Source of the DNA: JACMLD01 sp038229695
GTDB lineage: Bacteria > Bacteroidota > Bacteroidia > Chitinophagales > Chitinophagaceae
Direction of reading: 5' to 3'
NCBI GenBank assembly: GCA_038229695.1
Contig: JBBROE010000023.1
Location: 1 to 41,618, forward strand
Length of the DNA stretch: 41,618 bases
Below, in pieces: positions 17,535 through 25,861 of the stretch (positions are counted from its first letter, which is position 1; each line of letters opens with the position of its first letter). The position numbers were made by a program, and so were the translations under genes. Below the pieces are notes generated by a model. That model was given only the letters and a program-made list of their open reading frames with translations. It was not told where the DNA came from and did no database searches.

Positions 17535-18368
17535 ATGTCAACAGTAACGATAAGCGCGCAGGACATCAACAAGTTGCGCCAGATGACGGGAGCCGGCATG
17601 ATGGATTGCCGGAAAGCGTTAACAGAAACGAATGGTGATTTTGAAGCGGCGATCGACTGGCTGCGGAAACAGGGCCAGAAGGTGGCGGCGAAACGCAGCG
17701 ACCGCGAAGCAAAAGAAGGCGTGGTGATTGCGCAGACTACAGCCGACAACAAGACCGGCATTGTAATTTGCGTAAGCTGTGAAACCGATTTCGTGAGCAA
17801 GAATGCCGATTTCGTGGCCTTTACGCAAAGCATCGCCGATGCGGCGATTGCCCACAACGTGAAGAGTGCAGAGGAGCTGAACGAGGTGAGCATCAACGGC
17901 GTGAAAGTGTCTGAGCTGATCAATGATAAGCTGGCCTCCATTGGCGAGAAGATCGGCATCAATAAATTTGAGCGCGTGGAAGCGCCTTTTGTATCGGCGT
18001 ATATCCACGGGGCGTACCGGATGGGTGTGCTGGTGGGACTGAGCAAGGAAGCGAAAGACGCCGGTAAGGATGTGGCGATGCAGATTGCGGCGATGAACCC
18101 CGTAGCGGTTGACGCGGCTTCGGTACCCGAAACCACCATTGCGCGTGAGAAAGACATCATCATGGAGCTGATGAAGCAGGATCCGAAGATGGCGGGCAAG
18201 CCCGATGAGATGCTGTCGAAGATTGCGGAAGGTAAGATGGGTGCGTTCTTCAAGGAGCAGACGCTGCTGGCGCAGGCCTTCGTAAAAGATGCCGGCAAAT
18301 CGGTGGGCGACTACCTGAAAGAAGCCGGTGTTACCGTGAGCGAATTTAAACGCGTGGCGCTGGGATAA
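17535..18368 (+). CDS. tsf: Elongation factor Ts
   Basis: This 277-residue protein is the guanine-nucleotide exchange factor for EF-Tu. The N-terminal UBA-like domain carries I-N-K-L-R-Q-M-T-G-A-G-M-M-D-C-R-K-A-L, and the exchange core has C-E-T-D-F-V-S-K-N near residue 78. The later K-P-D-E-M-L-S-K-I-A-E-G-K and the V-G-D-Y-L-K-E-A-G-V ending are also typical. It is the last gene of the ribosomal operon, 82 bp after rpsB, and is followed by a strong terminator. Confidence 0.97.
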   Translation: MSTVTISAQDINKLRQMTGAGMMDCRKALTETNGDFEAAIDWLRKQGQKVAAKRSDREAKEGVVIAQTTADNKTGIVICVSCETDFVSKNADFVAFTQSIADAAIAHNVKSAEELNEVSINGVKVSELINDKLASIGEKIGINKFERVEAPFVSAYIHGAYRMGVLVGLSKEAKDAGKDVAMQIAAMNPVAVDAASVPETTIAREKDIIMELMKQDPKMAGKPDEMLSKIAEGKMGAFFKEQTLLAQAFVKDAGKSVGDYLKEAGVTVSEFKRVALG

Positions 18369-18391
18369 TTCATACTAACGAGACTATTAAT

Positions 18392-18423
18392 AAAAGAGGG
18401 AATCGGAAGGTTCCCTTTTTTTG
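18392..18423 (+). terminator. Rho-independent terminator after tsf
   Basis: GGGAATC and GGTTCCC form a 7-bp stem (one G-T pair) around the tetraloop GGAA, immediately followed by a run of seven T. An A-rich stretch before the stem would also support weak termination from the convergent minus-strand gene at 18464. Confidence 0.9.
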
Positions 18424-18463
18424 TGCGCTACCCTCAAGGTTTTATGCAGCGCCTTTTTCCATT

Positions 18464-19060
18464 TTAAAACCGCACGCCGAGCCGCAGTGCGGCGCCCTGG
18501 TATTTAAATTCTTTTGCGTTGGAACGCTGCCCTATGCCGATGTGGTTGAGTCCCTGTTCGTACCGGGCCGATACAAAAAACAGTCGGCTGAACTGCCAGC
18601 TCACCCCTGCCACCGCGGCGATGCTGCGTTCCTCTGTATCATGGGTAATGTTCGACTTGATGCCACTGACGGTTTGCCTGGCGGTGAGGAGGATGGCCGC
18701 TTCTGGTCCTGCGAACAATGACACGCTGCCGAGTTTATATTGAAGCAATACCGGCATCGACAACCATGCAAGCTGGTAACTGGTCGCGGAGCTTAGATCC
18801 TTTCCATTTTTGAAATCAAAATTATATTCCGGCTGCAACGAAAGTTGCTCATTCAATGGTATGCGCAGGAGGAAAACGATGCTGAACCCCGGTTGCCAGG
18901 AAGCTTTAATCGGTATAGCCGGAGCCGGTGAACCCTGGTTCCAGTTCATGTTGGAGAGGGAGGGGCCGAGTTGGAGGGCGAAGCGCGGTTGAAGTTCAAA
19001 TTGCGCAAATGATACTGTGCTGGCGGCCAGCAGGAATAAAACCAAAAACAAAATTTTCAT
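18464..19060 (-). CDS. Small outer-membrane beta-barrel protein (PorT-like)
   Basis: This is a 198-residue protein. The frame extends upstream to 19165, but the ATG at 19058-19060 is chosen because it begins a clean signal peptide (M-K-I-L-F-L-V-L-F-L-L-A-A-S ending S-F-A before Q). The mature part shows alternating strands typical of an 8-10 stranded barrel: L-Q-L-G-P-S-L-S, G-F-S-I-V-F-L-L-R-I-P-L-N, L-S-L-Q-P-E-Y-N-F and V-S-L-F-A-G-P-E. It ends with a terminal R-F after L-R-L-G-V, the usual outer-membrane insertion signal. This fits the PorT/outer-membrane beta-barrel family common in Bacteroidota. No specific role can be assigned; it stands alone between the ribosomal operon terminator and an IS remnant. 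Confidence 0.82.
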   Translation of the reverse strand: MKILFLVLFLLAASTVSFAQFELQPRFALQLGPSLSNMNWNQGSPAPAIPIKASWQPGFSIVFLLRIPLNEQLSLQPEYNFDFKNGKDLSSATSYQLAWLSMPVLLQYKLGSVSLFAGPEAAILLTARQTVSGIKSNITHDTEERSIAAVAGVSWQFSRLFFVSARYEQGLNHIGIGQRSNAKEFKYQGAALRLGVRF

Positions 19061-19178
19061 GTTGCTAAAATTAGGGTTGGAAATGATTTGATAGTTGGAG
19101 ACTGAAGACCAATTGATGACTTTTACCTTATAATTACTCCAAATATCAGAAGATTTCAAATTCAAGCCATTATGCTAA

Positions 19179-19200
19179 TGAGGTCCCCCCGTATTCCGAA
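19179..19200 (-). repeat. Candidate terminal inverted repeat of the IS3 remnant
   Basis: TGAGGTCCCCCCGTATTCCG starts at 19179, eleven bases beyond the end of the transposase remnant. It begins with TG and a C-run as many IS3-family termini do. I could not find a matching copy at the other side, so the far end appears lost. Confidence 0.4.
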
Positions 19201-19210
19201 GCAGGAAAAA

Positions 19211-19680
19211 TTAGAATTTCGGAGTCTTTGAATCCTTTCTTCCCTTCAGCTGGTCCGATGATTTTTCAGTTGCAGCCGGGCCTGGTTTCACTGCTGCAAA
19301 TATCATCGGATCAGTTGAAGGCGCCCCCGGCAGGGCCTTCGATACTTGATGCTCAATCTTCATCTGTTCAATAAATTCTACCGGTGTTAAACCTTCAGGA
19401 AACGGTGCCCTGTAATGATTGTAGCCAATCCTCCAGGCTTCTATTTTTTCAATAGCCTACTCCAAACATAAGAAGCAATGGCTATTTAAGCACCGGTCTC
19501 TTAGACTTCCGTTAAATAATTTTAAAAATGGAAGTCGGTTGGTTTACTAGGTCTGGAATAACTAGTCGTAATTTTAATATCATAAGCCCATTGATCCCTT
19601 TCTTTTGAAATAAATTCACTGCCATTAACTGTTTGTATTCTCCGAGGTAAGATTTTAGTGTTTTTACGGCAGCCCTGGCA
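19211..19680 (-). pseudogene. Decayed IS3-family transposase (OrfB integrase core)
   Basis: On the minus strand two frames together give the C-terminal half of an IS3-type OrfB. From about 19650 the frame reads R-R-I-Q-T-V-N-G-S-E-F-I-S-K-E-R-D-Q-W-A-Y, then S-Y-S-R-P-S-K-P-T-D. A one-base deletion follows near 19555. The next frame gives L-F-N-G-S-L-R-D-R-C-L-N-S-H, an in-frame TAG, and I-E-K-I-E-A-W-R-I-G-Y-N-H-Y-R-A with L-T-P-V-E-F. It runs to a stop at 19211-19213. The family normally has V-D-N-G at the second catalytic aspartate; here the aspartate is replaced (GTT where GAT is expected). With a frameshift, a nonsense codon, a lost catalytic residue and no OrfA or N-terminal half, it is a dead relic. 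The last ~45 residues after T-P-V-E-F look like a non-family extension. Confidence 0.88.
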
Positions 19681-20406
19681 TTAAAATGATTTTAATCCGG
19701 CAATTAATTTTTAGCATTGACAATCAGTACACATAAACATTTAAAAATTTCTATATGAGACTACGATGTTGTTTAAATAATTTAATTGTGATCGAAATCA
19801 ATTCGTCACAACAAGTACACATGTTTTTTATGTCGTATTCCCGCCCAACCCGTCTGTCCCGGATGGCTTACACAGCGACCCCTTGCTCTTCCTCCACCCC
19901 CGTTGACGGGTTACTTATTTTGTTTGTCCGGCCTACCGACACCCATAGCGCACGCTTAGGGTTCCTTCAACGGCTACCGCTCCCGCATCGTCACGAAATT
20001 CCCCGCATCGCCCGCTACACATTTCCCCTTATTTTCCTTATTTTTACCACCCCAACCTGGAAGCCGCGCCTGAAAATGCACGGATTTTTTCCACCTGTCG
20101 TACTTTTTTTAATCATACACCCGTTACCTATCCGTTCGTCCCGATCGCCTGCCCCCGCGCCAACTCCCTGCCTCGCTGAACCTGCCCGGATCACCGCCTT
20201 TACCTGCGGCATCCCTGGAAACAGCAAATCAGCACCAGGAAGCGGCACGGTTGTATGAGCCGGGTCAACTTTTTTTCATCAACCCGGAACTTTAACCCGA
20301 TCTGGCAACATTTTCGCATAACGGCGACGACGCCCCCGCAACACCAAACTAACTTTTTCAACCCTATTTTTTACCAGCAGTGAACAACTTCAACCTTTCC
20401 ACTTCT
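19681..20406. other. Gene-free stretch between IS relic and T9SS beta-helix gene
   Basis: I see no convincing gene here. The plus-strand frame at 19755-20258 translates to a proline/serine-rich low-complexity sequence without family features and is not called. The left part is AT-rich and the right part C-rich. A small stem CCGGGT...ACCCGG (20260-20265 with 20282-20287) encloses a T-run about 120 bases before the next gene. The promoter of the next gene was not recognised. Confidence 0.5.
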
Positions 20407-23400
20407 ATGAAATCCTTATGCCTCGCGGCTGTATGCCTTTTATCGATCGCCGCCCACGCCAACAATTACTATTTCTCCGTTCAGCAGGGAGACGACAACC
20501 GCACCAGCGCCCAGGCTCAAAACAAAGCCACCCCCTGGAAATCACTCGCCAAACTCAACAGCTACTTCAGCAGCCTCCAACCCGGCGACTCGGTCCTCTT
20601 TAACCGCGGCGAAACTTTTTATGGTACTCTCTTCGTCGCCCGCTCCGGCAACCCTGGCCAGCCCATCGTCATCGGCGCCTACGGCACCGGCAAAAAACCC
20701 GTGCTCTCCGGCTTCACCGAAATGCTCAACTGGACCTCCATCGGCGGTAACAAATGGACCAGTACCAACGCCGCCCTCACCGATTCCGTCAACGCCTTTA
20801 CGCTCAACAATACCGCCTTTGCCTCCGGTCGCTATCCCAACCCCGGCACCGCAAACGGCGGCTGGCTGACCTACGAAAGTCATTCGGGTAATACCTCCAT
20901 CACCGATAACCAGCTCAGCAATACCCCCAACTGGACCGGCGCCGAAGTGGTCATCCGGAAAAACCGATATATCCTCAACAACGGCCGCATCAGCAATCAT
21001 TCCGGCAATACCATCACGTATACCGATAACTCAGGCGGCTACGAGGCTACCGACAACTACGGCTACTTCATCCAGAACAACCCCGCCACCCTCGATATCC
21101 GCGGCGAATGGGCCTACGACCGCATCAACAAACTGATCACCCTCTACCTCGGCAACGGCGAAAATCCCAACAATGAAATCGTAAAAGCTGCGGCCATCAA
21201 AACCGTCATCGAAATCCAGACCCAGAGCAACCTCACCTTTACTGACCTGGCCATCGACGGCTCCAACGAAAACGGCTTTGACATCTACCAGGGTAGTAAT
21301 ATCCAGCTCCTCCGCTGCAGCATCAGCAATACCGGTCTATATGCAATTCGCGGAGGTAGTAACAACGCCGTGCTGATCGACAATTGTACAATCAATAATT
21401 CCTACAACGACGGCATTTATTTCGAAAATGAATCCGGGGATATCGTACGCAACAGCAGCATCAAAAACACCGGAACCTTTGCCGGGATGGGGCAAAACGG
21501 AGAAAATACCTACTTGGCCGTCAATATTAATGGCGACAATACCAGCATCCTGAATAATGTGATTGACAGCAGTGGCTACAACGCCCTGCGCTTCCAGGGC
21601 AACAACGTGACCGTAAACAATAACCTCGTTTCCAACTTTAATTTCATCAAGGACGATGGCGGCGGCATCTACACCTGGACCGGCACCCCGGCCCTGGTCT
21701 ACACCGGCCGCAAAATCACGGGCAACATCGTCCTCAACGGCATCGGCGCAGGCAAAGGCACACCGGATTCCACCAGCGTCGCCACCAACGGTATCTATGT
21801 GGATGAAACCGCCGGCTACCTCGACATCCTCAACAACACCGTCGCCAACTGCCGCACCGGCATCTTCCTGCATAACGGCAACCACATCAACCTCTCCGGG
21901 AACACCTCCTACAACAATGTCACCCAACTGCTCTTCCACGAGGACCATACCTACAGTATCCGCAACAACGCCATCACCAACAACATTCTCTTCGCCAAAC
22001 AGGGCTGGCAGGAGGTATCGGAACTGCTGTCTGATGCTGATGATTTTAACCTTTTCGGAACATTCGACAACAACTACTACTGCCGTCCCCTCAACGACAA
22101 ATACCATATCACCACCAGCTACCAGACCCCGGACACGTTTTTTTATAAACTGTACGACCTGCCCCAGTGGCGCGCACAATATGGATTCGACATCAATTCG
22201 AAAATTACCGGCACCCAGATCCAGCCGTACACAGTCGTAAGCCTGAATGGCGCCAATAAATTCAGCAACGCCACCTTCACCAGCAACATCTCGGGTGCCA
22301 CCACCTGGTCACCGACTGCCGTCGCCCATATCAACTGGGCCAATAATGAAAAACTGGATGGCGGAGCCATCAAAGAGACTTTTGACCTATTCGGCGGAAC
22401 TGACGTGGATGCACAACCGGCGTATGTTATACTCGGCGTCGGCAGCGTGGATGCCTCTAAACAATACATCCTTCGCTTCAGCCTCCAGGGCACCATCGAC
22501 CTCCAGTCGCTGAAAGTATACATCCGCAAGGAAGGTGACCCCTATAACCAGCTGGTCACCCCCCAGTATTGCAACCTCTCCAGCACCCGCACCGAAAATG
22601 AATTCCTACTGTCGTTCCCCGAAACACAGGGTAACGCCAGCGTCATCCTCGAAGCCACCCGGAAAGTGGGGATCTTCTACGTCGACAACGTGAAATTCTA
22701 CGAGGCTACCATCACCAATACCAACCCCGACGACCACATTCGCTTTGAATACAATGCCAGCAACAACACCCGCAACGTGGACCTGGGCGGCAACCAATAC
22801 GTCGATGCCGCCAACAACTTCTACAGCGGCACCCTCGCCCTGCAACCCTGGACTTCCCGCGTGCTCATCGTCACCACCCTGGCGGCCCTGCCGGTTAAGT
22901 ATGGCGCCTTCACCGGTAAACTAATCAACAAAACGGCGAAACTCGACTGGACCACCACGGCTCCGCCGGAAGGCAGTTACTTCGAGGTGGAACGTTCCCT
23001 GAACCAGTCGTTCAGCAAAATCGGCACCGTGCCCTCGGTTCAGAACAACTCCTCCGGCACCTACAGTTTCACCGACCAGTCGCCCGCACCTGGCAAAAAT
23101 TATTACCGCATTAAAGAAATCGATAAAGACGGCACCTTCACCTACAGCAGCGTGGTGGTGGTCAACAACACCGAGGCGGCGCCACTCACCATCTGGCCCA
23201 ACCCAGCCACTGCTTCGGTATTCATTACCCTGCCCAGGACAATGATAGGCAGGAACGTTGTGGTGAACCTGCAGAATGCTTCCGGCGTCACGCTGCTCCG
23301 CAAGACCGTCACCGCGGCAGGAGAGAATATCCAGCTGGATGTGCAGTCGCTACCCGCGGGTATTTACTTTACCCGGCTGGAAGCGGGCGGGCAGCTGATC

Positions 23401-23424
23401 AATGCCAGTTTTATGAAACAATAA
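20407..23424 (+). CDS. T9SS-exported right-handed beta-helix protein
   Basis: This is 1005 residues from the ATG at 20407. A GTG at 20380 would add nine residues before the signal peptide, which itself starts M-K-S-L-C-L-A-A-V-C-L-L and ends A-H-A. The next ~85 residues (P-W-K-S-L-A-K-L-N, L-Q-P-G-D-S-V-L-F-N-R-G-E-T-F) are a typical entry to pectin-lyase-like beta-helix proteins. Residues about 270-520 contain the coil repeats (I-D-N-C-T-I-N-N-S-Y-N-D-G-I, N-N-V-T-V-N-N-N-L-V). A probable carbohydrate-binding jelly-roll follows (about 610-780), then a fibronectin-like segment from about 831. A type A T9SS sorting domain closes it (from about 926: L-T-I-W-P-N-P-A-T-A ... L-P-A-G-I-Y-F). The fold suggests polysaccharide lyase, epimerase or binding activity, but no active site was identified. 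Codon use is strongly C-ending, unlike the AT-rich T9SS protein at 2.6 kb. Confidence 0.85.
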   Translation: MKSLCLAAVCLLSIAAHANNYYFSVQQGDDNRTSAQAQNKATPWKSLAKLNSYFSSLQPGDSVLFNRGETFYGTLFVARSGNPGQPIVIGAYGTGKKPVLSGFTEMLNWTSIGGNKWTSTNAALTDSVNAFTLNNTAFASGRYPNPGTANGGWLTYESHSGNTSITDNQLSNTPNWTGAEVVIRKNRYILNNGRISNHSGNTITYTDNSGGYEATDNYGYFIQNNPATLDIRGEWAYDRINKLITLYLGNGENPNNEIVKAAAIKTVIEIQTQSNLTFTDLAIDGSNENGFDIYQGSNIQLLRCSISNTGLYAIRGGSNNAVLIDNCTINNSYNDGIYFENESGDIVRNSSIKNTGTFAGMGQNGENTYLAVNINGDNTSILNNVIDSSGYNALRFQGNNVTVNNNLVSNFNFIKDDGGGIYTWTGTPALVYTGRKITGNIVLNGIGAGKGTPDSTSVATNGIYVDETAGYLDILNNTVANCRTGIFLHNGNHINLSGNTSYNNVTQLLFHEDHTYSIRNNAITNNILFAKQGWQEVSELLSDADDFNLFGTFDNNYYCRPLNDKYHITTSYQTPDTFFYKLYDLPQWRAQYGFDINSKITGTQIQPYTVVSLNGANKFSNATFTSNISGATTWSPTAVAHINWANNEKLDGGAIKETFDLFGGTDVDAQPAYVILGVGSVDASKQYILRFSLQGTIDLQSLKVYIRKEGDPYNQLVTPQYCNLSSTRTENEFLLSFPETQGNASVILEATRKVGIFYVDNVKFYEATITNTNPDDHIRFEYNASNNTRNVDLGGNQYVDAANNFYSGTLALQPWTSRVLIVTTLAALPVKYGAFTGKLINKTAKLDWTTTAPPEGSYFEVERSLNQSFSKIGTVPSVQNNSSGTYSFTDQSPAPGKNYYRIKEIDKDGTFTYSSVVVVNNTEAAPLTIWPNPATASVFITLPRTMIGRNVVVNLQNASGVTLLRKTVTAAGENIQLDVQSLPAGIYFTRLEAGGQLINASFMKQ

Positions 23425-23558
23425 GCGTCAACGTCTCCGGTTGGGACGTTGCCGTAGCGCAGCGATTTTCCGGCAGGTCCGCTCACTTCCCCGCAACGAC
23501 GTTTCGCGCAAGGGGACGTTGCGGCGTTTATGTAAATTTCTTTCGCAACAGTTTTATT

Positions 23559-23630
23559 CCGTACTTTTTTGCTTCGCCAAAAAAGAATCAAAAAAGGTAC
23601 CCCCGAAAACGATGACAGCCGTTTCACTCC
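23559..23630 (+). repeat. Module B copy 1 (diverged)
   Basis: GTACTTTTTTG-CTTCGC-CAAAAAAG forms the first hairpin; the outer 3' arm reads AATC instead of GTAC, so the stem is shortened. The second hairpin is also degraded: CCCGAAAAC is present but the 3' arm stops at GTTTC. Confidence 0.75.
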
Positions 23631-23699
23631 CATACTTCCCAGCAACGTCTCCCGGAAGGGGACGTTGCGGCCTTTGAGAGGATTTTCTTTCTCAAAGGT

Positions 23700-23794
23700 T
23701 TTTTTGCGTACTTTTTTGCTTCGCCAAAAAAGTACGCAAAAAAGGCGCCCCGAAAACGAAGACGGCCGTTTTCGGGTGGTTCTTTGAGGAGCTG
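23700..23794 (+). repeat. Module B copy 2 (most complete)
   Basis: TTTTTTGCGTACTTTTTTG (23700-23718) and its exact complement (23725-23743) make a 19-bp stem around the loop CTTCGC. After GGCGC comes a second stem, CCCGAAAACG (23749-23758) with CGTTTTCGGG (23767-23776). The tail TGGTTCTTTGAGGAGCTG is also present in the 11.8-kb copy. Confidence 0.88.
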
Positions 23795-24002
23795 TTTTGC
23801 CAAGAGGTGAACAGCAGCGGGGCTGTGGTCAGCGCCATAGATCTGGCGGCAGCATGGTCGCGGGCAGCGTTCATCAACACACTTCCCAGCAACGTCTCCA
23901 GCAAGGGACGTTGCGACACCTCAATGATTTCCCAGCAACCTCTCCCGCAATGGGACGTTGCGGCACCTAAGAGTATACTTTATTTACGTTAGTTACTTTT
24001 AT

Positions 24003-24078
24003 GTTCTTTTTTGCTTCGCCAAAAAAGAACGAAAAAAGGCGCCCCGAAAACGAAGACGGCCGTTTTCGGGTGGTCCGC
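24003..24078 (+). repeat. Module B copy 3 with compensatory stem change
   Basis: GTTCTTTTTTG (24003-24013) pairs with CAAAAAAGAAC (24020-24030) around the same CTTCGC loop. Compared with copy 2 the 5' arm changed GTAC to GTTC and the 3' arm changed GTAC to GAAC, which keeps the pairing. The second stem (C-C-C-G-A-A-A-A-C-G with its complement) is identical to copy 2. Confidence 0.85.
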
Positions 24079-24130
24079 TGTTGATCATTTGTGCATGGAG
24101 GTGAAGGGCAGCGGGGCTGTGGTCAGCGCC

Positions 24131-24460
24131 GCCCGGTCAGTTTAACGCTGATATTTTGACGCCGTTGCATACATCGGACTTGGCTTATTTGAAGCCCAAG
24201 CTGTATTTATTCCCGGGAGGGTTTTCAAAAGGAAGGCGGAGAAAAGAATAGTTCATAACAATTTTTCAAAATGACCACAACTTCCCCTGGCAAAAAACAT
24301 TGCTGCTAAGTTGGGGAGAGCAGATTGCGTTCAAGAAAAAAGTAAGGTAAAGCCAACGCAAGGCGATGCAAAAGAAATGAATAAGGAGGAAAACGGGATT
24401 GCCTCAAGAGCGCAGTAAGGCAACCAAATGACGCACCGGGGAAAATAACTGGTGCTAAGC
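24131..24460. other. Gene-free stretch after the repeat cluster
   Basis: About 330 bp hold no reading frame or RNA that I recognise. An imperfect stem GCACCGG...CTGGTGC lies near 24433-24455, beside the operon terminator. Otherwise nothing stands out. Confidence 0.5.
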
Positions 24461-24484
24461 AAGAAAAAGCCGGTAGTTACCGGC
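24461..24484 (-). terminator. Terminator of the polysaccharide operon overlapping the last stop codon
   Basis: On the minus strand GCCGGTA-AC-TACCGGC (24469-24484) forms a stem of 6-7 bp and is followed directly by TTTTTCTT. The TAA stop codon of the last glycosyltransferase (24477-24479) sits at the top of the stem, so termination occurs right at the end of the coding region. Confidence 0.82.
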
Positions 24485-25601
24485 AAAGTGTATAAATCCT
24501 GTTGAGGTTATGAATATACGTATCGGGATTATAATGGTCCTCGATATAATCTTTACAACTGATACCCAGCGAGCGCAACATCTGCCGATCCCCATCCAGC
24601 GCACGGATGGCTTCCGCAATGTCTTCCGCCGAATATTTCTTTACCAGTAAACCGGTTTCTTCATGTTTTACCAGGTAGCCCATCGATCCGTCATCGGTCG
24701 TCACCGGCACCAGTCCAAACGACATACATTCCAGCAACGCCATCGGCAATCCTTCCCCGAATAAAGAGGGCAGCACAAACACGTCGCATGCCTGCATCAG
24801 CGCTACCTTGTCATCACCGGCTACCACGCCTTTAAAAATAAACTGCTTATCGAGCAACGCGGAAAATAATTTTACATAACGCGCCTCTTCCCGGCCCTTG
24901 CCCGCAAAATAGAGTCGGAAATCTATCTGCATCTTTTTCAGCAACACGCAGGCCTCGAACAGGTAGCGGATACCCTTGCTTTCCACGAACCGCCCCATAA
25001 ACAACAGGTTTAACGGTCCGCGAATAGGATACACCGGCCGGTACTTGCGCGCCTCTATCAGGCTCACACTATTCGGTAACACATACACGTCCTCAATATT
25101 GAACCGCTTCACCACCATCTCTTTTTCAAACTCGCTCAATACAATCTTCGGTTCCCTGCCCAGCAACACCAGCTTTAAAATGCGGTTAATCCAAACCGGT
25201 GGATCCTGCATCAGGTATTTTCCGCCATGCAGGTGGATCACCATCTTCTTCCGCATCAGCCGCGCGGCCACAATAAACGGGGAGTCTCGCAGGATCGACC
25301 GCTGCTCCATCGCGAAATTGAAATGCACCACCACATTCCGGTTGGCCAGCAGCATCCTGCACCAGGCGATGAATGAGCGGTTAATATTCATGAACCACCG
25401 GAAGTCGCGCTTCTGGTGGTCGGCCTTCCCGAGTTCAAAATGGATATAGTGATTGTCCGGGTTGTTATTGATAATAAATTTAGTGACCGACGATATCCCG
25501 CTTACATTCAGGTTCTCATTCAGGGAAGGAGAGGTAATGATGATGGTATTTTTTCGGGCGGGTGAACCGGCATTGGTGCGGACCAGGCGAATGTTGTTCA
25601 T
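24477..25601 (-). CDS. GT4-family glycosyltransferase
   Basis: This 374-residue cytoplasmic enzyme has the GT-B fold. Its C-terminal nucleotide-sugar-binding half shows L-L-F-M-G-R-F-V-E-S-K-G near residue 200, then L-Y-F-A-G-K-G and the GT4 signature F-G-E-G-L-P-M-A-L-L-E-C-M-S-F-G-L-V-P-V with the conserved E-x7-E pattern. The N-terminal acceptor half contains V-I-H-L-H-G-G-K. The sugar and acceptor cannot be inferred. It is the last gene of the operon, 260 bp after the acetyltransferase gene, with a terminator on its stop codon. The larger gap to the previous gene leaves room for its own promoter, though none is clear. Confidence 0.92.
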   Translation of the reverse strand: MNNIRLVRTNAGSPARKNTIIITSPSLNENLNVSGISSVTKFIINNNPDNHYIHFELGKADHQKRDFRWFMNINRSFIAWCRMLLANRNVVVHFNFAMEQRSILRDSPFIVAARLMRKKMVIHLHGGKYLMQDPPVWINRILKLVLLGREPKIVLSEFEKEMVVKRFNIEDVYVLPNSVSLIEARKYRPVYPIRGPLNLLFMGRFVESKGIRYLFEACVLLKKMQIDFRLYFAGKGREEARYVKLFSALLDKQFIFKGVVAGDDKVALMQACDVFVLPSLFGEGLPMALLECMSFGLVPVTTDDGSMGYLVKHEETGLLVKKYSAEDIAEAIRALDGDRQMLRSLGISCKDYIEDHYNPDTYIHNLNRIYTLCR

Positions 25602-25861
25602 TGGTTGGCTGTTAAATATTACACCTGCGTAATGATACTACAGTTTTATGCAAACTGCAATACAGGCGGGGGGACGACCAGCAAAAAATTAGTCAGGGAT
25701 GATCAGCAAGGATAAGATTATACAGCAAACAGCCGAATGATAAAAGACAATCGATAGGCCGGCAAAGGACAGGTGACGTATACAATGCCATCACGTATCA
25801 CTTGTTTATCAAATTAAATGCCTGTTCGGAAATCGGCAGCCCATACGGCAAAGAACATGCA

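Larger units (their letters stand above)
23429..24130. repeat. Cluster of modular hairpin repeats (modules A, B, C)
   Basis: Between convergent genes lie at least ten repeat modules. Module A, a short palindrome C-A-A-C-G-T-C-T-C-C...G-G-A-C-G-T-T-G, occurs at 23429-23451, 23491-23524 (diverged left arm), 23641-23670, 23889-23914 and 23934-23963. Module B, a double hairpin, occurs at 23559-23630, 23700-23794 and 24003-24078. Module C (GAGGTGAA, then GCAGCGGGGCTGTGGTCAGC) occurs at 23804-23836 and 24098-24130. The order A-B-(C) is repeated. Another B and A copy lie at 11.8-12.0 kb. No protein is encoded; short frames reading A-K-K-x-x-x-K-K-G-A-P-K are translation shadows of module B. Function is unknown; the setting would suit transcription termination or a small non-autonomous mobile or REP-like element. 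Confidence 0.85.

Noticed and set aside
19755..20258. 167-codon plus-strand reading frame
   Set aside because: Proline/serine-rich, compositionally odd translation with no motif; upstream of the real T9SS gene.
21337..22179. 280-codon minus-strand frame
   Set aside because: Antisense shadow of the beta-helix gene, valine/glycine-rich because of the strong codon bias on the plus strand.
23441..23992. Several short plus-strand frames in the repeat cluster
   Set aside because: All consist of translated hairpin modules; no start context or conserved protein signal.
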